Shown here one piece after another: positions 26,081 through 38,411 of a stretch of DNA of 64,000 nucleotides. This stretch comes from Impatiens glandulifera (lineage: Eukaryota; Streptophyta; Magnoliopsida; Ericales; Balsaminaceae): assembly GCF_907164915.1 (NCBI RefSeq), contig NC_061862.1, positions 138,313,520-138,377,519 on the forward strand. Direction: 5' to 3'. The notes beneath the pieces are model-generated. The model did no database searches. It was given only the letters and a program-made list of their open reading frames with translations, and had not been told where the DNA came from. How positions within the stretch are numbered: position 1 is the stretch's first letter; each line of letters begins with the position of its first letter. The translations under genes and the position numbers were made by a program.

Positions 26081-28653
26081 GGTTGATCGATCCACCACTG
26101 ATTGGCTCGAACAATTATGGAATTGTAACAGGATTGAATTTACATTGGAGGTTGGTTATGAATGATGAATTGGGATTTGAATGAGAACCAAGAGAAAAGG
26201 AGTAAGGATGACATAGTCAAGATCTTAGGATGATGAATAGCATAGAGAGAAAGTTGGTTAATAGCCGAGAAGTGGGGAAATTCAAGAGTTTTTCAGTTAC
26301 ATTTGCATGCAATTTTTTTTTTTTTTTTTTTTTAAAAAAACTGAATAATATTATGGATTCAAGAATAAAGAGTTACAATGTAGATGAATACAAAAATGGA
26401 ATAAAAGAAAGGTTTAAAACTCGAAGCCATTTTTAGGTAATGCAACATTGGGCAAGGAGATGGGTCGGTTTGACATGTCTACAGCAGGGTTTGACTATGA
26501 GGTAAGCTTAGCAAGCCCTCGAGCTTTGGGCGCACTAAGGAAACATATTTAATAAAAACATATAAGATATTTAGATAAATTTATATTTTTTTAAATATAA
26601 AATGTTATAACTTAATAATTTAATATACAAATTTAGATTTTTTAATTTTTATTTTTATTATCAACAAATATTTTATTATCAATTTTTAAAGTAAACTTAA
26701 GACAACAAAAAAAAATCATTTTTTTTCCTTTTTACTGAAGTTGGGATAGCCCAAACTCTCTGTCTAGGAGGAGGTAAATGTAGTTTGGTTTATTGAAAAT
26801 ACCACTTTGTCAATGCTTTTTTTTTTTTGGGTGAAATCTTGTTAGATAATGGAAATAGGCAGAAATTTTAAATTGGTTTATAACATAATCATGGATATTA
26901 TTATTATTATTATGGTCTAATTAGTTATTTAGAACTCAATTTTGAATCATTAATCCCCTCATATATTACTCTAAACTTTGAACCGAGTTCTTGAAACTCG
27001 AATCTCCAATGTTTAGTGCTGGTCCGAGAATTTGACTGTCCTAGTGAACTAAAAAACTTTTTTGGCTACCCTAATTTTAGATTAAAATATTGTTAAAAAT
27101 TGTTTTTAGTGTGGTTTGAACTTATAACAAAATAGTTTTTTATTTTTATTTTTAAGATACGTTAAAATTGATATGTTAAATTTCACTACAAATTTTATAT
27201 TTTTAACCCTGCCAATGTTTGACAATGATAAGGATGATTTGGTGTTTTTCTATTATACTGACAAATAGTGAAGGAAGAATTATGAAGGAATTCAAGAAAA
27301 CAAATTAAATTGATAAAATATTTTATCACTAAATAATTACATATTAAAAATAAAGGTCACGTTTTATCTAGACGCCGTATATTAGGACAAAGTTTAACCT
27401 TCGTATCACAAAATTAATTCAAATTCAAACCCAAACTAATAATTTGACCTTATTATTATTATATATTATATATTCTTCTAGCCATTTCCAAACTGTTCTT
27501 CGTGACTAGAAGAAATCCACTTCTACTTTGTTGCATTTCTATCTGGCAATGGCCAGCTATTATTATATAAAAAAGAAGTGAAAAGAGAAATGGGAAACCC
27601 GTGAAAAATAAATCAAAATAAAGTAGTTTTTTCAATAGATTTATATTTAGGATGGTTTGTTTATGGGTTATTTGGATAATACTATGTTACAAGTTATTGA
27701 AAAAGTTGATTGTTTGAATGGAAAATGTTAAAGATAAAAATATATAATAACTCTTAAAGAAATAGAGAGTATTTTAATTGACAAGTTTACATTATCTCAA
27801 CAAGACCGAACCTATTGTCAACATTTGTGAGATTTTAGAGTAGACTCGAAATGATTTGTTAAGAGGTAACATCTTTAACTCTATTCATTGCTTTGCTGGT
27901 GGAGAATAATAAGAGAAATACTTTATTTTCTTTGAGAAAATGGGTCCGTAGGAAACATGATTGTCGTTTTCTCCCACTCTCTGAAATGGAGTTGCAGATG
28001 CTCCTCATGTGGGAGATGGTGCATAAGCCATTGATGGTGATGGTGCACTACAATATTTTATTAAGTATAAAGTTTAAATGGTTCAAGAATTAACTACCCA
28101 ACATTACCAACAAACAAATTATAAATTAAACAAAATCCAAATATATATATATATATATAAAAGACAAATATGTGTGGGTCCATCTTAGTCTTGGGTTTGA
28201 ATTAGATATTTTCTCAATAAGTAATAAGTAGTGGAAGAACATGTTTTTGAAAATATTTAATCTAATATATTTGTGAAGATATAATGGAAACTCTTATCGT
28301 CATTAAATAAGTTGTTGCAAATTTGTGCTTTTGTTGAAGATTGTTTCCTTCTTGAGGAAACAACATTAGTTGGGAAATAATTATCACTTGTGGATATTTT
28401 AGTTAAATTTTTAGTTGCTAAGGAACTATCAATGGCCGTTAAAATATTTTCTCAGTTTTGAGTGACCATGTTTTGATAAGAAAAGAAAAAAAAGACGACG
28501 TCTCTTTTGTTCTTATCACGGTGCTAATGGGTGTATGTCACTGACGAAAAGTTGTTAGGTAAGCAGCCACACTAGAATGAAGAAGATGAGGTTTATTCTT
28601 TTGACATATTTTAATATATAACATGTTGTCTATTAAAAAACAAAATATATATA
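26081..28653. other. Intergenic stretch upstream of the OGDH gene
   Basis: The first few hundred bases should hold the OGDH promoter and 5' UTR. A poly-T run lies at 26313-26333. At 26501-26515 a GGTAAGCTTAGCAAG segment matches one at 1952-1966 at 14 of 15 bases, so both may be edges of one repeat family. A TA microsatellite is at 28141-28160. Small frames at 26230-26436 and 27893-28093 have no recognisable domain. Confidence 0.5.
26313..26333. repeat. Poly-T run
   Basis: About 21 T in a row followed by A7, about 230 bases upstream of the OGDH start. It could be a retroposed tail on the minus strand or simple slippage. Confidence 0.9.
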
Positions 28654-30259
28654 TGTAACCCCTGGGAAATTACCCTCATAGTTTAGCACGCGTTTGGAGG
28701 ACACGTGGCAATACGAGGGTGGTCTTAGGTGGCTCGAGGTTCAATGGTTTCAACATTAGTTTGCGTGCCAGACATTTTTTTTAAAATAAAACATTATTTT
28801 TAAAAAAAAATGATAGTATTTAGAAACTTTTAAAATCAATTATGTAAAAATAATTAATTTTATTCAAATTTTAATAATATGGAGATTTTTTTATAATCAA
28901 ATGACGATTTGATTTGAAATCCGGTTTAATTTAATTAAACATAATTAATTTAAGAAAGATTATTTATTTGAAGACAGAGTCACCAATAAAAAATCGTGCG
29001 TGTACAAACGTATTTTACACCAAAGTTTTGTTTTGGTTCGAAATTTGGTGATACTCGGGAAATGGTTTTCTCGCTTCATCCTATATACTTGTTCGAAAAC
29101 GGTCTCTACTTATAAAGTTGGTTTTAAAAATCGGTTGTATCACATTTTAGTTTTAACCAATTATTCTTCCGGACCTAGTCATGCTTCTAAGTTTTAGCGT
29201 TATTTAAAATATTAAAACATTAATATTTAAATGCTGGTACCTGTTGCGGATGATAACTAGGATGGAATTATCAAGGATTAGAGAACACTCCTTGATTCTT
29301 AAGGAAGTTTTCTGGATACACATATCCAAGTTTGAGTTTCTTAAACAAAAAATTCAAAAAATCCAAAGCTTTGAAGCTTTTATGGCGGATTTTGATTTTT
29401 TTTCGATTTGAGGCTTCTATGTTGGTAGGTTGGCTTAAGAATGACTTTAGTGGAGGTATTTATATTGTTCCAAGGTCGGTTGAAGCTTCTAGTGGCTTGA
29501 ATCAGTCAAAAGTCATTAATGGTTTTTGACTGTTTTTGGCAAGTGATTATCGGAGTAGGTCGTGACGAGGCCTACGGTTGTAAGGAGAATGATCATCATT
29601 GTAGGGTGATCATTTTGGCTTTTTAATGAGTCAAAACCAACAACCAATGGCTGAGTTCCAAAAAACGAAAATCAACACGGATCTTCGTTCTTATCTTCGC
29701 GGCGTCGCGATGAGGAAGACAACTAGAGCCAAAAATGACGTCGTTTCGTCTGTATTTGGCGTTCTGTTGGAGTTCTGTTAGCGTTCCGTTGGCGTTTCAT
29801 ACGCTAGGCGTTCCGTCAACGCTTGGGGAGACGGTCGTTTGATGCTCCGCTACTTCGCATGCGTGCTTCTAGTCGGCTACAATCGGCTATGTGGAATCGC
29901 CTAGAGAGTCGAATGAGGACTCAATATTCATCTGATGGACGCAGCTCCTTGTGCAACAGATTCATCTGTTTTCGGTTACACCCGATTAAAGATTTATTTT
30001 TTATTAAAATCTTAAGGGTTTATTTGAAATTAATTTTTATTTCACCCTTTTGGCTTTAATTTTGATATTTTTAAATACACAAAATATTAAAATAAATATG
30101 AAAAATATTTTACCAATTTATTTTTTTTTTATTTTTTTTTATATTTTTAGGATTTAAATAAACAATTTTTTTTAGATGAAATTGATATAATAATTCATCA
30201 AAATTATTTATATCCGTCCTTTAATTTTTCTAAAATTATTTTGTGACATTATGGGTACA
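28654..30259. mobile_element. Candidate solo LTR (about 1.6 kb)
   Basis: The segment opens TGTAACCCCTGGG and closes GGGTACA, a near-inverted TG...CA terminus one base short of perfect. Flanks are ATATA and ATATT, a possible 5-bp duplication with one mismatch. The interior has LTR-like features: no coding frames, an 'AGTCACCAATAAAAAATCG' block like the AGTCGCCA stretches of plant LTRs, and a GC-rich patch at 29690-29960 unlike the AT-rich surroundings. Borders are inferred from the termini only; the flanking AT-rich sequence makes the duplication weak evidence. Confidence 0.45.
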
Positions 30260-32825
30260 ATATTTATCCCAAATAATTTTATTTTGGCCTTAACCCTTAA
30301 TTAATTTGATTAATTCAACATAAATAATTGTTTGAAAAAGGTTTTTGACAATGGGGTTAATTATTTTGATCTTATTTATTTAAAAATAATTTAAAATAAT
30401 TATTTTAATATTATAAATTGGATTGTAGATTTTTAGTGTTTATAATATAAATATATATATTATACAATATATAAAGATAGAAGGAAGACATTCAAGAATC
30501 TTTGAAACGGTGAACAACTAAAACATTTTCTTTTAGTCCTGTATATTTTCACTAAATGGGTTTAAAGCCTGTTTGATTTTCTTTGAAAAAGAAGGTGACA
30601 TGCTTAGTCGATATTGCAGATTGTGGAAGACAGTTGATACAACATTTAAAGGATTTGTTAATTAAAGTGGGTGACTTTAAGGTTTGTTTGCAAGAGTATG
30701 ATTTTGATACGTGTGTATAAAGATTGAATTTGAATTACATCAAACCTTATGAGTCTGGTTTTGTTTGTCAATCTCCAGTAAAGTGCAAATGCAAAGTTGT
30801 CAAGTGGTGTTGATGACTCAAGGTTCTACCAAGATTGATAATTTATAAGGTATGAATTGAGAGTGCACTAATCATATACATAAATTGTTAGATTATTTCT
30901 ATGCGGCTAGAAAAATGTGGAAAACAAACAATACATCTTAATTTTAAAGAAAATTAGTTAGAGGTTTTAATAATTAATTGTTGTCTTGATATAAATGAGT
31001 GACATTATTTGAAGCTCTTTTATTGACATACTTTTAGAGATGGTCAAAAGTAGCAAAAGTTTTCACAATGTTGAGGATTTGACTTGAATACATTTTTGAC
31101 TAAAATGAATTTAGAGAGATTTGTTTTGAAAATGGTTATTGAAGAAACATATTGGAATAGATAATCAAGATGAAAACGAATGTGAGATTATGTGTTTTAC
31201 ACTTGACAAGAAACATGGTCGAGTATGGAATGTTTTGTTATCAAAAAGGTGTTACTAATTACAACATAATGGACATGTTGACAAAGCAATCATTCAGGCC
31301 AAATTGCAAGATTGTATTGAGTTGACAGGTGATTAATGATTGACACATTGTTAGTTAACACACTATGAATAAAAGATAAATAAGAGAAAGACTAGTTAAA
31401 GACAACTTTTAAACGAACCAAGAAAAAATAATTGTGTTATCTTCTAATGTGAGAAGATAAATAAGACCTTGAGTGAGATTCCTAGTAATGAAAATTGTTA
31501 AATGAGAGACTCAATCATTCAAAGGTAATGGTTTAGTTACTTTTTTTATTCTATCTTAATTGTCAATGCATTGTGAATCATAGTTTAAATGAATGAGATA
31601 ATTAACTTGTCATTCTATTATAGATATGAATGGAATTCCTAATCATGAAAGAGGACTAAATGAGATGTTTGATAACTTCGAAAATGAATTAGGTCATTGA
31701 ATTGTGATATAATGTGAGAAGATAAATGAGATCTTGAATGAAATTTCTAATCATGAAAAATGGGCTAGATGAGATGCTAGATCAATTCAAATTGAAAGAT
31801 ATTTACAATTTCTTTCGAAAAAACTATGGATAATCATTTGAAAATGGTGAAAAAAGTTGAAAATAGTTAGTGAATCTTGAATTGCTAGTTGTTTTGACCT
31901 TATTCAAAAACTAGTATATTACAAGTTAATTTATTTAAGGAGAAGTATGTAGTTCAAATTGGTTGAGTGTATAAAGTTCAAGGCAAGATGTGGTTTGGTG
32001 GCAAATGTTAGGTGACAAATGTTTTTCTAGATCTTGAGCTTGAGTAAAGAGATGTCGAGAGATACTTAATTATTTGTTATGAAATATACGATAAAAGTTT
32101 CTATGGGGGATTCTCGGATATCGATCAGTATTATTTTTTTGATGAAGTAGACGATACATTTGTCTTGGGTGTCCTTGATTTGATTTGAAAAAATAGATGA
32201 TGAAAGTTTGTCTTGGGTCACATCGGTTTTTTAGTATCAGTCAATTGTTGGACTTAAAAAATAAAACACTCAATTTGTGGCGAACAAGAGTAAAAATTAT
32301 TTTGACATAATAAAGAATTATTAATTCTAGTTTTTGTATATATGTCAACGGGTATGAACAAAGATTGGGAAGAGTTATTGAATGTCTTTAGTCGCTGAAG
32401 TAGTGTGGTTGTTCAAATTCACTTGGTGTTATAAACTCTATGATTTTATCTTCTAAGAATTTTTTAGCAAAAGTGGAGGTACAATGATTTATCTCGTGAA
32501 TGGCTCGAAAAATGTGAAAATTGATGTGTGGCTCGTAACCTTTTAATGACGCAATATATGTGATGGTGGAGATTTTTATTCTTCTAAGGCTCTTAAGTGA
32601 AAGTATATATGTATGAAAAGTTATCTCATAAATGGCTCGAGGAAAGTTGAAGATTGAAGTGTTGAACCTACTTATTTTTTTAACTTGATTTTTGTCAATG
32701 AGGAGATTGATGAGTACAACTCATGTATTTCCTAATGGACTTGAAATTCGTCAAGGTAAAGATGGTTGAATTTGTAACTTATTCATCAAATTTCAATTAA
32801 TGTGATATACGCCTAATGTGGAGAT
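30260..32825 (+). mobile_element. Degenerate Copia 3' region
   Basis: At 31255-31315 the plus strand reads YNIMDMLTKQSFRPNCK, like the conserved 'ADMLTK' end of Copia RNase H. At 32810-32825 a purine-rich AATGTGGAGAT stretch directly precedes the LTR at 32826, as a polypurine tract should. Between 31340 and 32810 the sequence is unassigned. It contains three variants of 'GAGAAGATAAATGAGATCTTGAATGA-ATT-CTAATCATGAAA' at about 31450, 31620 and 31710. The 5' half and 5' LTR of the element are not visible. Left of about 31.1 kb the assignment is weak. Confidence 0.5.
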
Positions 32826-33105
32826 TGTTGAATTTTGGTTTATATTTTATTAGAGTTTATATAGTGTAATGAACTTAGAAGTAATAGTTTAATTTTATGT
32901 CTTTTGATGTACTCTTATAAATAGTGACATTGTAATATAGGTTTATTGAGACAGTTATTCAATGGAAATCTATAGAATGGACGACTCCCAAGGATGTAGA
33001 CATTTGTTGGTCAAACCTCGTTATATCTTGTGTTTATTATTTGTTACCCCTTTATCCCTATATCTTTTTTTTATCGTATGTTTAGATTAGATTTTTTTCT
33101 CAACA
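32826..33105 (+). repeat. Copia 3' LTR (280 bp)
   Basis: The segment opens TGTTGA and closes TCAACA (6-base inverted ends). It has a TATAAATAG box near 32914 and a U5-like 'GGATGTAGACATTTGTTGGTCAAACCTCGTTATATCTTGTGTTT' pattern that resembles Tnt1-type LTRs. A purine-rich tract precedes it. No matching 5' LTR was seen upstream. Confidence 0.7.
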
Positions 33106-33563
33106 CGTTATTCAACTTTCTCACATGTCCTGCCGAATTCATCACGTGAAGTGAGTCCGACCAAGTACCTTTGTCGCCATTAACCGTCAAAGTTTCGCCA
33201 AAGAAATGTAAAAATGTGAGTTTGTCTATTTCAATTTCTTTTCCTACAATAATGTTTTTTATCATTAATGAAATAGTTCTAAGAAAAAAATTGATTTAAT
33301 TTTTCACCAAAATTATTCAAAATTCAAATTCAAATTCAAATTTTTTTAAATATACTCTAAATAAGTCAATTTTGGAAAGTTTTAATTATTTTAGCACGTC
33401 TATTTTGTTAGATTGATTGAAAAATATTTCCAAAAGCTTCTGAAATTTAATCAAAAGAATAAAAGAAGGATTTGACCCCAAAAATCTCAAAATTAAATAA
33501 TTCCAAAATCCCAATTTTAAAATTGGATTCTAAAGTATAAAACTCAAGCTCCTCACGTTAAGA
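33106..33563. other. Stretch between Copia LTR and LINE
   Basis: AT-rich sequence with no supported gene. The minus-strand frame 33071-33265 overlaps the LTR edge and has no domain. Confidence 0.5.
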
Positions 33564-33572
33564 TCATCCTCT
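33564..33572. repeat. Left target-site duplication of the LINE
   Basis: TCATCCTCT here is repeated exactly at 41148-41156, directly after the LINE poly-A tract. This 9-base duplication sets the LINE boundaries. Confidence 0.8.
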
Positions 33573-33579
33573 AGAATGT

Positions 33580-36500
33580 ATGAATGCAACACCTGAAAAG
33601 ATTAATGAGTTCTTGACAAGTATAGAGGCTGAAATCGGGAATGATGTAACCCACGGTCCTTCAACTGATATTATAAGACCGGATGTTGAAAATACTGGAC
33701 CCAAACTGGAAAATGATACGGTCGAAATCAATTTAGGGTCTAAATCTGAAGTTGTTATGGGTCATGATACGGGAATAAATTATAAGAGATATCATGACCA
33801 AGGGACCTATAAAACTCGGTCTTCAAGCAACCAGGAAAGCTTAAATTCTCGGTCTGAAAACTAGAACTGATCTTGTTGATAGGTCAAAGGCCAATATCAT
33901 GGGTCCATTCGATAAACCCAATGAAAAGAAATTGGATGCCAACATAAACTCTAAAATGGAGGCTGGATTTGACTCAGATGTTAGCACCGAATTTGATGAA
34001 GCCATTATATGCGATTTGGAATAACAAATCCATAACAATTGCACCAGTTGGAAAATTAAATGCAAGAATTGAGGCTGGAAAGATGGGTCCAAATTCAAAT
34101 TTAAATAAATCCAAGTTAGCCAAGAAACCAAAGAGGAATTCAAAGGAAAAGAAACAAGCCAAAAAAACAATCCCAAACACTGAACCAAAATTTCTAGGAA
34201 CTATAGCAACTGAAACAAGGCCAGAAGTGGAGACTATCTACATTGGAGCTTTCTCCCCACTAGCAACTCTTGATCCTGAAGCTAAGATCCACGAAAACAA
34301 GTTCGGTCAAGAAGAGACTACTGTTGAAGGTGAAGAAAATGCTGGAAAAAATGGTAAGGTACCAGATGAAGACATCCTTTTAAGGATAGGAAGGACTCAG
34401 GTCATTGGAAATTCAGGTGATAGAAGGGTTAAATGGGCTGACCAATCTAACCGAGCAAGATTCGGTTGTACTAAGGAGGCAACTTCAATAATTATCACAA
34501 ACCCTGCCGTTGATTTTAATAAAAAAAAATAATGATAATGTTGGTGATAAACCTTCTAAAGATACAGCAACTACGTCTAACAACACTGTTGTCCCTCCAA
34601 TTTAGTCTAGGAAGAAAAATGAGATTACAAACTTGACAGGCCTTAGGAATCAATTAAGGAAATTATTTCTCCAAATCAATAAGTAGGAGATTACTATAAA
34701 CAAAGTAAGAAGTGATCAATTGAACATCCAGTTCAATAATCACTATCAGAAAGATGGGAACAAATTCAACAAAGATTAATATGACGAGGCGGTCCAATGT
34801 TTAGTTAATACCATGAGAGAGATCTCAAAGTGCAGTAAAACTACGTACGGTGTATACTATCAGAAACAATCCCAATAAAACTTGTCAAAACAACCAGGTT
34901 TGGGGAAACAGGGTTATATCTGATAGAGAGAAGGGAAGTTATGCATAGATACTATGTTCCCAAAAGTTATCACCCTTGATCATCCTCGTAGGTTTGATCT
35001 ACCTCCGGAGATAGAGGAAAAATGAGTGAAAACTTGGGACTTTGTCATTGTTGGGAACTTTATGGGAACAATCAAAGTTTCTTATCCAACCGTGAAGATA
35101 ACCCTTATGAATCAATGGAAAATTTTGGACTTGAAAGAGTTACATTAACAACCACGGATTCTATTTTCTATCTTTCAAAAACGGTAGTGAAATCAAACTA
35201 ATCATCGAAAGCGAATACACTTTTATCAAGGGACAACGTTTTAAACTATACAAATAGAGTGAAGAATTAAACACAAACCATGGACCACCTGAACTAGAGC
35301 AGATTTGGGTTAATTTGAAGAATATTCTACCTCATTTGTGCAACTCCACCGGTCTAACCTATATCTTCAGCATAATAGGAAAGTGCCACTGATATTTGAT
35401 CCAGCTATTGAAGTCTATGAAAGAGCCTCTATAGCGAAGGTAAGCGTTGAAATTCAACCAAGTAGATCTCTGCCATTAAAGCTGAAACTCAAAGATAGAC
35501 TCAAAAACATATTCAAAATTGGAGCAAGGTACGAATGGCGCCCAAACAGATGCATGAGATGTAACATTTTCACCCACTCAACAAACAAGTGCCCTATTAA
35601 CAATTCTCGAAATGACAATCCAAGCAATCAAGCAGCTAGGAGTAGTGAACAAATTACTGGCAATGATAATGAGAACAATAGAACTAGAACAACACAAGAA
35701 GTATTTGCCAAAACCAATGTCCCAACAGAAAATCAGGAAACAAATCAAATCCAATCAGAAATTGTCAAGGAAGGAAATCAACCTCAGGTTGAAGCTAAAG
35801 AAATTATTCAAACAAAAGGTAACAAGGTTGGAAATCAAGAACAGAAAAAAGTCAAAAGCTAGATCAGTGTTAAAAGAAAAATAACAAAAACAATGAAATG
35901 GGTCAGGGTTCAGAAGAATGTTGAGAATCAAAGTCGGGGTAATAATCAAGGTATGGAAGTCAGTTCCAAAGGTCATAATCAGCACAAGGATAAGAGCAAT
36001 GAGGGTCTGGATCAGCACCAGGCTAAGGGTCAAAATATGGGTCAAGATCATCATCAGGCTAAGGGTTAGAATCAAGATCTAGCAATGGGTCAAGATCAGC
36101 AACAGGCTGAAGGTAATGAGGGTCTGAGTCAGAATCAGGGTCTGGGTCAAAATTAGGGTCTGGATAAACATCAGAATCTAGGTTAAAAATAGGGTTCAAT
36201 TCTGGGTCATGTCCGAGAAGGTGTTGGGAACGTTGATTGTGATAATGGAACTCTTTGGGGTGCCAAGATTATCGGTCCAAACAATGAAGAGCTCCAAAAT
36301 ACCGGTCCTAAACGAGAGATATCAATTATTACCGGTCCTTCTGGTGATGAGATACCCAATAGTATCGGTCAAAACTATGCGGGAAAGATCAATCAATGTT
36401 GCAAAGACCGTAAATTCCAAGTGAAGAGTATAATCAACCCTAATAAAGAAAACCAAGAACCTCAAACCAGAAATGACCGGGGAAGCAAAACCATAGCCGG

Positions 36501-36905
36501 AAAACCTCTCAAACTATAGTTCAAGACTGAGGGAATCATAATGTAGACCGAGGAATCTTGAGCCCTCAAAACGTGGGTCAAGACCGTGGAATTCTAGGCC
36601 CTATGAAACAAGTAAAACATGTCTTGACCGAGAAAACCAGAAGTTACAATATGGTGCTAAAGATGCCATAATTAAGGGTCAAGATTGAGCTTTTCAAGGT
36701 TCTCATAAAGTCACACCTCTAGGCCATGGGTCTAGCCCTCACGTTGCTGGAAATACAATAAGGACAAAAAAGTATATGTCGGAATATATTAAGAATCAGG
36801 AATGAACAAGGAAGTATTGGATCTAAGGCTACTTTTCTAGACTGTGACCAAGAATATTCAAGGGCTCAAAAATGTCGAATTTCTTGTTGAATCTATTGAA
36901 CGCGA
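33580..36905 (+). pseudogene. LINE ORF1 remnant, upstream part
   Basis: Nucleic-acid-binding ORF1 protein of the LINE. The first ATG lies 7 bases after the target duplication (MNATPEKINEFLTSIEAEIG), so the 5' UTR is missing or very short. Lys/Asn-rich segments at 33969-34530 precede the DUF4283-like block and the C-x2-C-x4-H-x4-C knuckle. Similarity to the copy at 17-19 kb is clear around the 'TMRE--KCSKT' block (34810-34840) and the knuckle (YEWRPNRC). Several stops and frame changes break it. The 35900-36210 part repeats GQNQ/GLDQHQ-like units. Confidence 0.75.
36901..36905. repeat. Left target duplication of the solo LTR (CGCGA)
   Basis: CGCGA here faces CGTGA at 38412-38416. The single difference is C to T at a CpG, as expected from decay of methylated cytosine. 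Confidence 0.75.
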
Positions 36906-38411
36906 TGTTAGAATCGAATACAACAATAGAAGGGGGTTGAATATTGTTGTACTGTTTTTCACTTTAAATGCAATTTTAATCCTATTAAGGACTGAAAATC
37001 TATTTGTATTCTTTAAAAAATCTTAGCAAACTCTTAAACGGTTTCAAGTGCGGAAAATACTTGCGAGATTTGAAGTAGTAGATATAACGATGAATGAAAC
37101 AGTAAAGAGACAACACAAGATTTTATGGATGTTCGAAGATAAAACTCATGCGTTACCTCTTCTTCAATTTCCAGAAAGATTCCACTAGAAGACTTTGATT
37201 TGTATAGCCTCTACACAAACTCACTCAGATCACATGTCTTAACAAATGTTTGTTTGAACTTCTAACTATCACACTCTCTTGTTGAACAGACAATGTTCTG
37301 TTCAACTTACACAAATCAGTTGTTTATGCAATAATACCAATGATTATCTCTTAAAGACTTAGCGAAAGGATCAGCAAGAATTAGAGAAAAGCCAGAATAA
37401 CGTAGAGAGAACCGGCAAATTCGTTGTTATTCATTGATGACCTTTTTATATTTTCTGCATGGCAACGGCCAAATCTATTTTGTTGACACGTGGCGGCAGT
37501 ACATTCGTCATACGTCTGGCGTACGGGGTAATGCGCCTGGGAATCAAATATTCGTTAGTACGTGGCGTATGGGATAGTACGCTTGGGAATCGAATATTCG
37601 TTAGTACGTGATAGTGCGCAGGCGAATGGAATATATACATTTTTGTCGTATATAGCTGACGTGGAACTTGGCGATATCGAGCTTTGCTGATGATTAGCTA
37701 TGATGATGAGCTACCATGCTGATAGCGTACTCAGCTGTTGACGCAACCCATTTGTTGGCGTAACCCTGCTGATGGACTACTCATGTTAGCTCACCTCAGC
37801 TGTTGGCGCAACCCAGCTGTTGCCACAACACTGTTGTTTCCTACTCGGTTGTTAGCACAACACAGCTGTTGGCGCAACACTGTTGTTGCCTACTCAGATG
37901 TTAGCGCAACCTAGTTGTTGGCGCAACACTGTTGTTGCTTACTCGGCTGTTAGCGCAACACAGTTGCTGGCGCAACACTGTTGTTGCCTACTCGGGTGAT
38001 AGCGCATGATGTCAGCTCTGTTGAAAGTGTGTCTTTGCTAACGTCAGTTCAGCTAATAGCGCATCTTTAGCTCTGTTGATGACAACTCTACTGCCAGCGC
38101 TTCTTCAGCTCATTGAGTGAGACTGCTAACAGCGCTACTTCAGCTCTGCTGATGTCAGCTCTGCTGCTTGTGAGTGTTGTTTGAGTAAGACTGCTGCCAG
38201 CGAGCGAGTCTTTGAATTTGCTGCGCATTAAAACATTGTTGAACTTAGTTTTATTCTTTTATCAAACACCATCATCAAAATTATGTGTGTTCATTTTAAT
38301 TGTCCTAAGTTCATTTTAATCAATTAAAGTGTTTTTCATAATTTAACTTTAATTAACAATTTCCCCTTTAATCTTAATTCCCCATTTTTCCCTTTTTAAC
38401 TTAGTCTAACA
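36906..38411. mobile_element. Solo LTR inside the LINE (1506 bp)
   Basis: Opens TGTTAGA and closes TCTAACA, a perfect 7-base inverted terminus with TG...CA ends. It is flanked by CGCGA and CGTGA. LINE ORF1 sequence continues on both sides. There is no primer-binding site and no coding region inside. It carries short direct repeats at about 37490-37620 (ATTCGTTAGTACGTG units) and a 49-bp minisatellite near 37793-38010. The most likely origin is an LTR retrotransposon reduced to one LTR after insertion into the LINE. Orientation is not certain. Confidence 0.83.
37793..38010. repeat. 49-bp minisatellite with GTTGGCGCAAC core
   Basis: Units starting TACTCGG/TACTCAG recur at 37842, 37891, 37940 and 37989, exactly 49 bases apart. 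A degenerate unit lies before them and decayed variants continue to about 38200. Each unit carries GTTGGCGCAAC, itself a small stem GTTG-GCG-CAAC. Confidence 0.9.

Noticed and set aside
29823..30059. Arg/Ser-rich 78-codon frame
   Set aside because: It lies in the GC-rich patch of the candidate solo LTR and has no domain.
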